A stretch of 64,000 bases of DNA from Rhynchospora pubera (taxonomy: Eukaryota > Streptophyta > Magnoliopsida > Poales > Cyperaceae), in contig CM051459.1 of assembly GCA_028095005.1 (NCBI GenBank), positions 120,191,431-120,255,430 of the forward strand, written 5' to 3'. Shown here in pieces: positions 1-10,499 of the stretch; positions within the stretch are counted from its first letter, which is position 1, and every line of letters starts with the position of its first letter. The notes beneath the pieces were generated by a model. It worked only from the letters and a program-made list of their open reading frames with translations. It made no database searches and was not told where the DNA came from. A program made the translations under genes and the position numbers.

Positions 1-265
1 GTATATTTTCATGAACTCCTCTTTATTTAAATTATTTTGCATTTCGTTAATAATTTGAATATATATAGGCATCAATTTCGTTCATATAGTAAACGTCATC
101 AAGTAGTAGCTAGCAATAATACACAGATCAGGTGAGAAAAGGAAGAGAGTGAAGGCAAAGTAAAGAAGAAAGCTCTTTGTTGATATTCCAAGAAGAAAAT
201 TTAAGGATTACAGCCATAAAGCATACAGAGCTAAACAAAACATTTAAGACAAAGAGAAGAAGCAC

Positions 266-1186
266 TTAGAACTGCTGTACATTAAAGGAGGCATTAATAG
301 CATTAAAGAACCAAGGCAGAAAACTTGAAGAGGCAATGGCTAAAAAGGGATCACCAGTAGCACAATGTACTGGCAAGGAGACACCAGAAGCTGATCCAGT
401 AGGAGGAGCAACAGAAGCCGATTCAGTAGAAGTTGAATCGGTGTCAGTCGATGGTGGTGGAGGAGGTGGTGGAGGAGGTGGAGGAGGCACCCAAGGCCTG
501 CCGGGGCCTACAAAAGGTGGTTCAGTGGGCCCTCCAACTTGTTCAAAACCTTCAATATGTACCCTAGCTCTGGCAGCTCGAGGGTCTGCAGAGATAACCA
601 AATGATGAGGGATCTCTGAGGGATGAGCTCCTTTAATAAGCAAACGCAAATGAAGGAAGATCCCATCAGAGAAGTGAGGAGCAGTGAAAATTGGATAACC
701 AAACCCAGACACCAGCATGTTAATGGCACTTCTATTCCAGAGATGAAGAGGGGGACCAGTAATTCTGATTCTGGTACGATAAAGAGGAGGTTCATAAACT
801 GTACCAGCACGCTCAGTCCACCTTGTTAGAACCAATCTAACATTCTGCAGGTAAATGACACCTAGGCTGCAGATTTCATTCCTGACCCCTTGATTTGGGC
901 AAACCAGAAGAAAATCTCCAGAGGTTGGGTGCACTGGAGAGAGACGATACTGGTGAACTGCAAAACCAAACTGACGTGCAAGTCTGAATCCCAAGCGGTG
1001 CTCAAGATCAGGCGGAAGTAATCCTTCTGCTTGGAATGTAACAATCGCCGCTCTGTGCAGAACTTCATTTTCAGGGTCAAGATCTTGTATAGGAGAGTAA
1101 AACACATTTAAATGATCAGGTCTGAGATCTTCAAACTCAGCAGCACTGTTCATAGGCACAAATTGCCAATCATGAAGGTTTGCCAT
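266..1186 (-). CDS. DUF4283-like protein carried antisense in CACTA-1
   Basis: An uninterrupted 306-codon frame. The ATG at 1184-1186 follows a plausible splice acceptor (TTCTTCAG) by two bases, so an upstream exon is possible. The middle, around residues 40-200, resembles the DUF4283 fold seen in gag-like proteins of plant non-LTR elements and other transposons: two alpha/beta halves with an IRITGPPLHLW motif near residue 140. Then follow a run of twelve prolines near residue 240 and a Ser/Thr-rich tail. It has no catalytic motif that I recognise. Its role is unknown; nucleic-acid binding is an inference from the family. A zinc-knuckle-like segment lies just upstream on the same strand. An open frame this long suggests recent or continuing coding function. 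Confidence 0.5.
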   Translation of the reverse strand: MANLHDWQFVPMNSAAEFEDLRPDHLNVFYSPIQDLDPENEVLHRAAIVTFQAEGLLPPDLEHRLGFRLARQFGFAVHQYRLSPVHPTSGDFLLVCPNQGVRNEICSLGVIYLQNVRLVLTRWTERAGTVYEPPLYRTRIRITGPPLHLWNRSAINMLVSGFGYPIFTAPHFSDGIFLHLRLLIKGAHPSEIPHHLVISADPRAARARVHIEGFEQVGGPTEPPFVGPGRPWVPPPPPPPPPPPPSTDTDSTSTESASVAPPTGSASGVSLPVHCATGDPFLAIASSSFLPWFFNAINASFNVQQF

Positions 1187-1200
1187 ATCTGAAGAAAGAA

Positions 1201-1656
1201 CTAAAAAGGAGGAGAAGTGGAAGAGGCAGCAAGAGGGGATTGAGTATTAATAGATGGGGGAGGGAGAGGAGAAGGCAAAGAGATTAAAGGAAGAATTGAA
1301 GAAGTTCTCTGACAATTATGACCAAATTTAAGACAAACCAAGCACCTCTTCGGAAGACTACAACTTGATTCAGGTGTTCTGATATTGAGATTCTGATATT
1401 GATGATTCAGGTACGTTCTGACCAAATTTAAGACAAACCAAGCACTTCTATCTAAGCTATTAATGATATTGAGATTCTGATATTGTACGATTCTGATATT
1501 GAGATTCTGATTTGATTGATACTTGTGAGGCAAACTAAATACTTTGTTTATTGTTTGTGTAATATGCATGATTATATATATGTTTGATATATGTGTGATA
1601 TGCTGCATGTGTTTAATGTAAATTGGGTACCAATCTGGTACCAATTCGGCTAGCAA
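1201..1656 (-). pseudogene. Possible zinc-knuckle exon upstream of the DUF4283-like ORF
   Basis: A minus-strand open frame of 151 codons contains CLVCLKFGHNC, which resembles a CCHC zinc knuckle (C-x2-C-x4-H), but the spacing of the last Cys is irregular. The underlying DNA is partly duplicated: the same 25-base segment occurs at about 1318-1343 and 1417-1442, and only one copy reads as a knuckle. The rest of the frame overlaps the element's right-end-like non-coding block, so this is at best a decayed exon of the gene at 266-1186. Confidence 0.25.
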
Positions 1657-1689
1657 ATTGGGCTAGCCAAAGCAAAAAAAGCGAAACAA

Positions 1690-1860
1690 AAAAAAAAGAC
1701 CTTCTGTAACGGTTATTAAGGAATAACCGTTACAGAATATTATAATTTCATTTTTTTTTATTATAAACATTATCTGTATCGGTTATTACCTAATAACCGT
1801 TACAGAAGCCAATCTTCTGTAATAAGTCCTCTGTAACGGTTTGTTTAAATAACCGTTACA
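1690..1860. repeat. Subterminal palindrome block at the CACTA-1 internal junction
   Basis: Contains four imperfect copies of the CTGTAACGG...CCGTTACAG palindrome. Bases before about 1810 align with the right-end block of CACTA-2 (from 21540 on). Bases after about 1840 align with its left leader (from 11270 on). No CACTA/TAGTG terminus lies between them. This fits recombination between subterminal palindromes of two head-to-tail copies. Confidence 0.6.
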
Positions 1861-2100
1861 GAAAGGTTATGTATTTAGGTTAAGTCTTCCCAGCCGCATT
1901 CCTTTCTCTCTTCTTTTCATTTTATTCAAAGAAATACCTCTCTTATCCCTTCTGTTTCACTCCAAAAAATAGCAAAAAATTTATAAAAATTCTGAAAAAA
2001 AAGAACAAAAATGAGAGCAGATTTGAGGTAAAAAAACAAAAAATTTGTATCGTATTTTTTCATATTTTTTCCTTATTTATTTCGGTTTTTTCATGAGAAC

Positions 2101-2210
2101 GAGAGCAGATTCAACGGATCGATCGAAAGAACGAGAAGGAGAGCAGATTCAACGGATCGATCGAAAGAACGACAAGGAGAAGGAGAGCAGATTCAACGAA
2201 TCGATCGAAA
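2101..2210. repeat. Short tandem repeat in the CACTA-1 leader
   Basis: Three copies of a 38-44 base unit starting GAGAGCAGATTCAACG, each followed by GATCGATCGAAA. The single-copy counterpart in CACTA-2 is the GAGAGCAGATTTAAGG leader near 11465, so the expansion is specific to CACTA-1. Confidence 0.7.
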
Positions 2211-2835
2211 ACTGGATAATTTTATATTTCTTCGGTACTTTCATAAACTCCTCTTTTTTCATATATATGCGATTTAGGGTTAACTGCTTTTTTTCCTTTT
2301 GCTTTTAAGTTGTAATTGACAAATAATTGAGCTTAATAATTGAGCTGAATTACGGTTGACAAACAATGCAATTTACATAGGCTGACAAACAATGCTATGG
2401 TCAATAGTGTCTGCCAATTGCATACCAGAGGTGTACATGAAGAAATTTTGTGTGTTAAGTTTTGAATTTCTCCTTGCATATGTATTATTGACCTCTGGTA
2501 TGCGCATGAATCAAATTGCCTGTTGGCCACAAATGTCAAATGTCAATAGAAACCTTTCTACTAAAGAGCAATATATATTGTTTCAAGCTTGATTCTGTAT
2601 CTAAACATCACAAACATACATCTAAACATCACACAATTCTTGCCATTAACAGTACAATACAACAATAAATAACTGAGAAGTAAAAAAAAAAGGGCAGCAT
2701 CTAGGTAGAGGATGTGTCATCAGTAGAGCCATTGCTCTTCTTTGCTGCTTCCTGCTTCTTTGCCAAATCCATGAAGGTTTTTTCCATGTCTGTTTTCAAG
2801 TCAGTGCAATTATTGAAAAAGTTAAATGTATATTT

Positions 2836-2925
2836 ATGTAGAGCTATTCTCTACACTAGGATTTATGTAGAGCTATTCTCTACACTAGGATTTATGTATT
2901 CTCTAAACTAGGATTTATGTAGGAT
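2836..2925. repeat. Tandem repeat of about 30 bases
   Basis: Nearly identical units containing GAGCTATTCTCTACACTAGG, about two and a half copies plus a degenerate third, just 3' of the antisense ORF at 2989-4230. No function is apparent. Confidence 0.6.
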
Positions 2926-2988
2926 TTAAACTATAGAAGTTATTTAGGGCTTTTGAACATATTGTCTAGAAAGAAGCTATTCTCTAAG

Positions 2989-4230
2989 CTATTTAGGACT
3001 TCTGCACATATTGTTACTAGAAAGAAATGTAGAGTTACCTTCTGTGGAGAATGACATCTTGCTGGGCTCCTCTGAGGGTGTCTTCATGAGTTCATCGACT
3101 GATTGGTCCTCAGTAGGAGTTGTATTGTCACTCTCTGTGTCAGTTTTTTCATCCTCATCCTCATCAGTATCAGTCTCCTGAGAGCTTAGGTTGAACCCAG
3201 GGGGTACACTGGGCCCACTGGTGTGCCCTGGGCCCTCATGTTGAGCTCTGTGGCTCTCTTTCCTAGCCTGTTTCATCTCCTTCCTGAACTGTGCCTCAAG
3301 ATCTTCTTGTACTCCTTTTCCTTTAGAAGTAGAGCTTGTAGGTTTGATTACCCTGGTGTCTCCAATGAGAACTCCTGTCTCCTTAGTTCTGCTTCCTCCC
3401 TTGGTTTGTGATCTAGTAATCATTGAGGGGATGACCTCATCTATCTTCCTTTTTTTTGCTTGAGTATTATTGGGGGTTGTGGTTTTTGCAGCCTTTTTCT
3501 TGGCTTTTCTCTTGCTCTGTCGCATGGTTGTAGTACTGCCAGAATCAACCCTATCAGGTGGATTGATACTTTGCAGTCTTGCCTCATCAGCAGGGGACCA
3601 TTCAATCCTAGGCAAAGCTTTGATGTATTCATGACGTGGGTTTCTGATTTGTGGTTCCTCAACTACGTACTGAACACGAAGTAGGTCAATTTTTCCATTC
3701 CTTCTGTGCAATTCAAATGCACGAGAGGCTGGTATTCTATCCCTATGTTCAACCAATACTTCTACTCTAGCAAATCTGGCATCTATACCCATGTATGTTG
3801 GTGCATCAGCATGTAAAACTGTACCAAAAGGGAAAAAGATGTTTGCTCCATACCATGAGCACCATCCAAATGGAAGATCAGCAATTCTTACCCATAGCCT
3901 CACACTGTCTGCTCTGGGGTCTAGTTCCCTTGGAGGATCAATGAGGATGGGAAATGGCCGCCTCATGTTGTTTCCATATGTGATTTCAATAGTGCCTTTT
4001 CTAAACATCTCATCGCGCCATTGCTCAGAGGGGCCGATGATGAGAAATCGGTTTTCTAGGAGTGTTGTCACTCTGTGTTGTCCTGCAGGGAGGCGTCTTC
4101 TCATCTCTATCATGACATCAAGCAAAGTTACACCTTCCATGGTTTGGATGACAATGGATTTGGTGATCTCTGCACTGGCCGGAGCAGTGATGTCGTCTTC
4201 ATCAACTCTGATGGGATCAAGGTTTTCCAT
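2989..4230 (-). CDS. Second DUF4283-like protein carried antisense in CACTA-1
   Basis: An intact 413-codon frame with its ATG at 4228-4230. Residues about 25-200 are DUF4283-like: a first half with ENRFLIIGPSEQWRDEMFRKG and a second half with LWVRIADLPFGWC. The remaining half is low complexity, with a basic KRKAKKKAAK stretch (nuclear-localisation-like), an ITRSQTKGGSRTK region and a very acidic Asp/Glu/Thr/Ser tail. It shares domain type and orientation with the ORF at 266-1186 but little direct sequence, so the two are diverged relatives or different parts of a family. The function is unknown; nuclear nucleic-acid binding is a guess. Confidence 0.5.
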   Translation of the reverse strand: MENLDPIRVDEDDITAPASAEITKSIVIQTMEGVTLLDVMIEMRRRLPAGQHRVTTLLENRFLIIGPSEQWRDEMFRKGTIEITYGNNMRRPFPILIDPPRELDPRADSVRLWVRIADLPFGWCSWYGANIFFPFGTVLHADAPTYMGIDARFARVEVLVEHRDRIPASRAFELHRRNGKIDLLRVQYVVEEPQIRNPRHEYIKALPRIEWSPADEARLQSINPPDRVDSGSTTTMRQSKRKAKKKAAKTTTPNNTQAKKRKIDEVIPSMITRSQTKGGSRTKETGVLIGDTRVIKPTSSTSKGKGVQEDLEAQFRKEMKQARKESHRAQHEGPGHTSGPSVPPGFNLSSQETDTDEDEDEKTDTESDNTTPTEDQSVDELMKTPSEEPSKMSFSTEGNSTFLSSNNMCRSPK

Positions 4231-4559
4231 GGTTGGTTTTTGAGTAGAGAGATAGGAGGGAGAAGTGAGAAATTAGTTTGAAACTGAAAAGGCGTGGGGT
4301 TCTACAGTTTGGTCAGTTATAGTAGAAATGATGAGTTTGAAACTGAAAATATGAAGAGTTGCGTGCTTTAATTTGAATTGTAATCATATGAAGAGTTGCG
4401 TGCTTTAATGAGTGTTCAGATAAGCATCTCTTGGAGTACTGGATTGAATTGTAACAGTATGCTGCATGTGTTATCTAATGTAAATTGGGTACCAATTTGG
4501 TACCAATTCGGCTAGCAAATTGGGCTAGCCAAATCAAAAAAAGCGAAACAAAAAAAAAG

Positions 4560-5051
4560 GACCTTCTGTAACGGTTATTAAGGAATAACCGTTACAGAAT
4601 ATTATAATTTCATTTTTTTTTTATTATAAACATTATCTGTAACGGTTATTAGAGAATAACCGTTACAGAAGAGTGGCTTCTGTAACGGTTATTAGAGAAT
4701 GACCGTTACACATGTTCTCCAAAAAGCTGTACCAGATTTCCCTTGCATAATACTATAACGGTTATTAGATAATAACCGTTACAGAAGAGTGGCTTCTGTA
4801 ACGGTTATTAGAGAATAACCGTTACACATGTTCTCCAAAAAGCTATACCAGATTTCCCTTGCATGATACTATAACGGTTATTAGATAATAACCATTACAG
4901 AAGATTGGCTACTGTAACGGTTATTAGAGAATAACCGTTATAGATCTGTAACGGTTATTAGACATTCTGTAACGGGGGCTACAGTAACGTTTCGTGTACC
5001 GTTACAGAAGTCTTTTATTAACCGTTACAGAAGCCAAAATTTCGCGTAGTG
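4560..5051. repeat. CACTA-1 right subterminal repeat array and terminus
   Basis: About ten copies of the TAACGGTTATT motif in direct and inverted pairs, many forming 30-34 base palindromes, followed by the terminus ending GCGTAGTG at 5051. The same layout, including the unusual GTAACGGGGGCTACAGTAACG segment, occurs at 21950-22069 in CACTA-2. By analogy with En/Spm these would be binding sites for the TNPA-type protein. Confidence 0.85.
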
Positions 5052-5273
5052 TCTTTTGCCTTAGCTGAGAAGTATTATTGTGGCAAGTTGAAGGAAGCCT
5101 GTTTTAAATTTGCAACTGAGCCAGCAAACCTTGGGAATCTGATGTTCACAGAAGAATACCTGCAATTCATGAAAAATTACCCAGCCCTTGTTGCTGAGCT
5201 CCGTAGTCATTCAGGCTGTTCTGAAAGAAGAACCCAGAATTTTTATGCAATTTTAAAGAGACAAACTGGCTGA
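5052..5273 (+). pseudogene. 3' fragment of a MATH-BTB gene cut by CACTA-1
   Basis: Codes for the last ~70 residues of a MATH-BTB protein, starting in FALAEKYYCGKLKEACFKF. It is closely similar to the C-terminus of the intact gene at 7260-8252, with a different tail after SGCSE. The fragment starts exactly at the CACTA-1 terminus, so the missing 5' part is expected upstream of the element, outside the window. Confidence 0.8.
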
Positions 5274-6856
5274 TTCACAGGATCTAAGTAGTACTATTTG
5301 TTAGGTTACTATTAATTGTACAACTGGAAAAGGGAATTTATTACCTTTGGCTCAGTATTTGACTTGTGATTAAGCAATTGTGAGACAAAAATCTGTTTAT
5401 AAAAATTCACTGTTTCCTAGAATATAAAAATTAATGAGCTCTCGTTTTAATAATCTTTTAGTTCTCTCTTCTGAAGTCTTTACTATGATTACTATGATTT
5501 GGTAGTAGTTTTAGTTCACTTTCATGTTTTGTTACTGTAGCCCAGAATTGCAACAAGCTAGTGATACCATTAAGCAGAAGAGAAAATAACAAGTGCAGAA
5601 TGCTGGGGGATTACAGTGCCTGATTTTCTTCTGCCAAAGGAGATTTGCGCAGCAATCCGTCTTTGCATTGTTGGGAAATTGATTAATTGTGAGACGAGGG
5701 ATTTGTCAGCTGCTCAAATATCATAAATGAGGACTGAAGCAGTTGAGTTTGACTCAGTCAAACTATTTCAAAAGGGAACAGACGTTAAGACTCAAAGAGA
5801 AATGAATTGTAAAAGAAGTTTTATTATAAGCTGTTAAATTATGCGGCTTACTCATCTTGTGATCCATGGAAAAATAAAGTGTTATGTAAAAGGTTTAAAT
5901 ATTTCGTCTAGACCGAGCTAGAATTAGAAATATAACAACAATACATAAAGAATACATAGTAAGAAAATAAATACAAATATAATGCCTAAGATTATTTTTT
6001 TTTTTTTATTTGCCTACATAATGTCTAACATTCTTTTGTTTTTTTATTTGCCTACATATTGATGGAATATTTTGCTAGTAAGTTAAAAATGTTGTAAACA
6101 CTTTTAACAACGAGCTATATTAGTTTAGGCAATATTGTATGTAGCTTAATTTAGACAATGCAAAAACTTAATTAATGGCACGATCTTAGTGTATAATCTT
6201 AACTTAAATATATATTTGTGTAAAATTAGTGTATGATTTTGTAAAATTAATATGATGAACTTTTAAATTAAAAACAAGTATCATTGAAGAAATCAGAGTG
6301 GCATAATTTTGTCAAGGTAGTCAATTTTTCAATCAAACTTCTAAGTTTACAAAATTGTAGAAGTAATTTTTTACATTATATAGTCCAGTTCAAAAGCATT
6401 ATTAAACCCCTGAGCATTTTTTGATATATTATTTTAACAATCTAAATTTTTTACCCCAAGCAAATGTATGTCACAATTAAACTAATCAATAGTAGCGGGA
6501 ACTTAAAAAGTAGTATTAATTATTTAACTAACCCAGATTCCCAGACCATGTCATATGTGCACGTAATTCTAAAAATAATCAGCATGATAAGACTTTTATA
6601 TCTTGTCCAATTATAGTTTGAAAATATAATCTAAAAAGTTAAAAACATTTGCAGCCTCACCAACAAAAGAATTGTCAGCTGAGCCATGAAACTCGGAATA
6701 AAATCTGTAAGTTCCAAAAAGGATTGGGAATTTAATAAAAGTCCAAAGTCCAAACACATATAAATGGGTGTGAAATTAGAATTTCATAAAATCAGTAATC
6801 TAAAATAAGCCATGACTGGTATATAACCAACCTAAATTTCTCTTCTTCTTTCTCCC
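5274..6856. other. Intergenic, decayed duplicate flank
   Basis: Positions 5540-5890 resemble the block 8935-9540 and 42527-43100 (GCCCAGAATTGCA, AGGAGATTTGC, AATCCGTCTTTGCATTGTT), so this is the 3' flank of the MATH-BTB duplicate. The rest is AT-rich, with no ORF or recognised element. The stretch just before 6857 is the likely promoter of the MATH-BTB gene, but I see no clear core element. Confidence 0.5.
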
Positions 6857-7259
6857 ATGAAGGTTGATTTCAAATTATCTGCAGAGTTAGTTTTCCCTAT
6901 TCGTCTGGTAAAAGCTCTTTTTTCTCATCCTTTTCTGCTCCTTTTTGCCTGCTTCATTATTTCTTTATATAGAAATGTCTGGTTCATATGTCATCATTCC
7001 AATATTTCATCATTTTTTTTCATTTTGGGTCATATGAATTTATTGTCCCAATTATTTTGCATAAGCCAATGCGTGCGCGTGTATTTTTTTTCTGAAGATA
7101 AGCATCCCAGTGTTGATGTTCTTTTGACTTGCTTGTGTTTGATAAAATGCCGAATTGAAACTCACTATATAAACTTTTTCTTGGATCATTTCAGGAAGTA
7201 CTACTTACTAGAGATTTTTCCACGAACAGTTTTTGAAATTTGAGCCTTATTTGCCTACA

Positions 7260-8252
7260 ATGATGCACTTTTCCTCTAGTAACAGCGATTACATAAGCAT
7301 TGCAGAACTTGACCCTGGATATTGTAGATTCAAGATTAATTATCGATCTCTTGAAAGGGTGATGCACTGCTCAAGTTTTTATTCTCCCAAGGTGGAAGTA
7401 GGAGGGGTTTGTTTGTCTCTACGTTACAATAGATCATACTACTACCCAATGGCAATGGGTGTTGCTTCATTTGATATTCACTTTGGAGCTTTCTGGGATT
7501 TTAGGAAGACCTTTGAGATTAGTTTTCTTGGCAATGACGGGAAGCCGGTTGTAACTGCTTCTCAAGGTGGACATAATCATATCTTCCCCTTACTCGTTCC
7601 GAAGATGTTCTTGGAAAAAGAGGCTCTGGTTGATGGTTGTTTCTTCATCCACTGCAAAGTTCCTGGAGCAGTACCTGAAAGACCTGGGCAAGAGCTATCA
7701 CTGTCCCGGCAGCTCGGTAAACTTTTGGAAGACAAGGAGACGACGGATATGAGTCTTGAAGTGAACGGTGAGATATTTTATGCACATAGGTCGATACTCG
7801 GAGCCAGATCACCTGTTTTTAAGGCACAACTCAAATTGAAATCGCAGCTCATAAGTATCGAAGATATGGAAACAGAAGTCTTCAAGTATCTACTCGAATA
7901 TATATACACAGACACTATAAATGGAAATCCTGAGATCCCCTCCACTAGTTTGGCTCAGCAATTATTGGTGGCTGCCAATCGGTATGGAATAGAGGGGCTG
8001 AGGATAAAATGTGAAGAAAAGCTCAGCAAGGATGTTTCCTTGGACTCTGTCTTGACTTGTTTTGCCTTGGCTGAGAAGCATAATTGTAGCAAGTTGAAGG
8101 AAGCCTGTTTCAAATTTGCAACTGAGCCGGCAAATCTTGGGAATCTGATATTCACAGAAGAATACTTGCAATTCATGCAAAATTACCCAGCCCTTGTTTC
8201 TGAGCTCCGTAGTCGCTCTGGCTGCTCTGAAAAAGGAGCTCAGAATATTTAG
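7260..8252 (+). CDS. MATH-BTB domain protein (BPM-like)
   Basis: A single coding exon of 330 residues from the double ATG at 7260. The upstream in-frame extension has no ATG. A splice acceptor TTTCAG at about 7189-7194 suggests a 5'UTR intron. A divergent MATH domain covers residues ~10-135, a BTB/POZ domain ~150-255 (DMSLEVNGEIFYAHRSIL; FKYLLEYIYTD), and a C-terminal helical BPM-like region ~265-320. In plants such proteins are adaptors for CUL3 ubiquitin ligases: BTB binds CUL3 and MATH binds the substrate. The N-terminus lacks the canonical start of the MATH fold seen in full-length BPM proteins, so substrate binding may be altered. Two decayed paralogue tails lie at 5052 and 27598. Confidence 0.75.
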   Translation: MMHFSSSNSDYISIAELDPGYCRFKINYRSLERVMHCSSFYSPKVEVGGVCLSLRYNRSYYYPMAMGVASFDIHFGAFWDFRKTFEISFLGNDGKPVVTASQGGHNHIFPLLVPKMFLEKEALVDGCFFIHCKVPGAVPERPGQELSLSRQLGKLLEDKETTDMSLEVNGEIFYAHRSILGARSPVFKAQLKLKSQLISIEDMETEVFKYLLEYIYTDTINGNPEIPSTSLAQQLLVAANRYGIEGLRIKCEEKLSKDVSLDSVLTCFALAEKHNCSKLKEACFKFATEPANLGNLIFTEEYLQFMQNYPALVSELRSRSGCSEKGAQNI

Positions 8253-10098
8253 TTAAATTGTAAACAGGAAGAATAGCTAATGGACATGATCTAAATAGTA
8301 ATATTTCTTTGGTACTACTTTTATTTTACTTTCATTTTTTCATTTTGATTACTGTACTGCTGCTAGCTTCTGCAAAGATGATCTCTCTTTGGTTCCTGGT
8401 TAGAAGTTGTAGAGAAATGTGGCAACTTGTAAACAAAAGTCAGAATATACATCAGAACATGTTCTATTTTATTTATTTATTATTTATATTTATTTTTATT
8501 TTTATTTTTTGAAATAAAAGCCCGTAGGCTTATATTTATTTTTATTTTGATAGAAAAGTTATGGTATTACTAAGGCTGTTCTTGGGATCTACCCTTTTAT
8601 ATCCTAAATCTGTACCTCCCTAAATATAAGGATTTATTCTTATCTCACATCCAATAAAACAAAAGGATATTTTAATTGCTCACCCAACATGTTCTGCATT
8701 AAGTGTAAATAATATATTCAAACATGAAACAGCCACTTTAAATCTATTCAATGAACCACATGTTTTGTTTTGACATATGCTCAAGGATCTTCTTAGCAGG
8801 TGCTCTTCAAAAGTCAAAATCCTTGTCTGAATAATCCAAAGACATACTTCTTCACATAGCACCTATGAGGGATATGCCAGTTTATCATTACAAAGCCTGA
8901 CCTCTAACATATGTATAAAAGCAAGGAGGAAAAAGCCCAGAATTGCAGGAAGCCAGCGACACCAATAAGCAGAAGAGAAAATAATAAGTGCATAATGCTA
9001 GGGGATTACAGGGCATGATCTTCTTGGGCAGGGGCAGAACAGGCATTGGCATGACAGGAAACTGAATGCTAATTGCTCTGTAAACCAGCCTTCTGCCAAA
9101 GGAGATTTGCCCAGCAATCCGTCTTTGCATTGTTCAGAAATTGATTTAACTATAAGACTGAGTGAGGATATCTCAGTTTCTTGATTTTGTTAAATACTGA
9201 GTGAGGATATAATTTCTTGATTTTGTTAACATTGGTCTAATTTCTTGATTTTGTTAAATACTGAGTGAGGATATCTCAGTTTGTTTTAGATTCATCTCTG
9301 TTCTTATAAAGGAATTAGTCAGTGTCAGTACTCAGTAAGAGTTCATGTGAACTTTGGGTTTAGGATTCATATATTTTTTCCTTTATTTGTCACCTGAATG
9401 GAAAAATAGTGTCAGAGCACTACATTTGACCTGGTTAGTGCGTCCTCATCACCTATTCGAAATTCATAGCTTATCACAAGCTGCCAAATTATGCAGCTAA
9501 TTCATCTTGTGATCCGTAGAAAAATAAGGTTTGATGTGAAAGAAGTGCCAAGAGCCGAAGATCAACACGAAATGCTCAAGGACTGCAACATTTCAGAGGA
9601 CGTGGATTGCATCCTAGCACCATTTTGTCTGAATAAAGTGGAAAATGGTTATTCTAGAAAAAATGTGTCCTCTACTCTATATCAAAATATTGTAATGGTG
9701 TTTTATAATCTTTGTTATAATAAACATGAGCATAAATTTTATAACACGTGTGTAAAATTAGTAGTGATATAGGTTTGTTTGGTACAACTTAAATAAAGGG
9801 TGGGAACAACGAACAGAAAACAGAGCAGTTCGCTCCCCATCCAGTTCGCTATTCGTAAAATATATATGAGGAATTGCGAACAGGCCTTTAGTTGGCTGTT
9901 AGGGGAATTTTTTATGTGTTTGGTTCCGCACGAATTACGCAGTTCGCTCTAGTTCGTTCGCACCATAGCAAACATGCCAATAATCTAATATCATCATATT
10001 TATAATGCTTCATATTTTCTCCCTTTGACAAAAAAAAATGAATTGCTTCCCTCAAGTAAAAGAAAATTTGCAGTTCAACTGCATGTTTAAACCCTTAA
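8253..10098. other. 3' flank of the MATH-BTB gene
   Basis: 8253-8890 is duplicated at 27720-28312, and 8910-9540 at 42496-43080. Together these two pieces form the uninterrupted version of the Helitron insertion site (CTAACA|TATGTATAAAAG at about 8900-8918). 9160-9290 has three copies of a TACTGAGTGAGGATAT segment. 9775-9970 looks like an old MITE with GTTCGCT-type inverted motifs. No gene is seen. Confidence 0.6.
8888..9130 (-). other. Small duplicated ORF, unknown
   Basis: An 80-codon frame starting MQRRIAGQISFGRRLVY, with a hydrophobic segment CTYYFLFCLLVSL. A closely similar frame (79 codons) exists in the duplicate at 42492-42731. The third copy near 5540-5700 keeps the start but lacks the middle. 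I do not recognise the protein. The frame could be chance in duplicated non-coding DNA, and conservation between two recent copies is weak evidence of coding. Confidence 0.2.
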
Positions 10099-10265
10099 GA
10101 GCAGTTTGGATTGAAGTGGGAATTTAGAGAATTTGGAAAATTTTCTATTCCTAGGCATAAATTTATTATAAACAATCCAAATTTTTCACAAAGTTACACA
10201 CTTCCCAATAAATTCATGCCTAGAAATTGAAAATTCTCCAAATTCTTAAGCGATCCAAACGCCCC
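10099..10265. mobile_element. PIF-like MITE, copy A of a conserved-core family
   Basis: Ends are GAGCAGTTTGGATTG and its imperfect inverse ATCCAAACGCCCC, flanked by the 3-bp direct repeat TAA. The two arms are complementary over about 50 bases (AATTTGGA-AATTTTC type). The centre carries CACAAAGTTACACACTTCCC, shared with copies B (40557) and C (43751). Assignment to PIF/Harbinger rests on the 3-bp TSD and size. Confidence 0.7.
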
Positions 10266-10499
10266 TAATATTTGCAGTCAATTTTTTTTTTAACTCAGAT
10301 TATTCAAAGTAATAAAAATAGTGTGCGTGTTTGGAGAATTTAAGTACTAAGTTAGTGTTGAACTTCATTAAATCTTGTATTTTTTTTTATTTGTGTGCAT
10401 GATTGATTTTGGAGTCACCGTATCGAGATTCTTATATAGTGGCACGATTAGTATGTTGTGGTTCTCAGATCGTACCTCTTCATACCCGACTTGATAGAA

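Larger units (their letters stand above)
1..5051 (+). mobile_element. CACTA-1, right part of a CACTA (En/Spm) transposon, apparently dimeric
   Basis: The right end reads GCGTAGTG at 5044-5051, the inverse of the CACTACGCG terminus, preceded by many copies of CTGTAACGGTTATT and its complement. The first 110 bases match the leader of CACTA-2 at 11668-11760, so the left terminus should lie less than 1 kb upstream of the window. Inside, the right-end block (1540-1830) is followed directly by a left-end leader block (1861-2310), as if two copies were fused head to tail through their subterminal palindromes. No TNPD or TNPA is present. Instead there are two antisense DUF4283-like ORFs. It sits in a MATH-BTB copy whose tail starts at 5052. 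The TSD cannot be checked because the left end is missing. Confidence 0.8.

Noticed and set aside
6857..7243. 128-codon frame upstream of the MATH-BTB gene
   Set aside because: T-rich, hydrophobic without a domain, and crossed by a plausible 5'UTR intron; it probably reads the leader intron.
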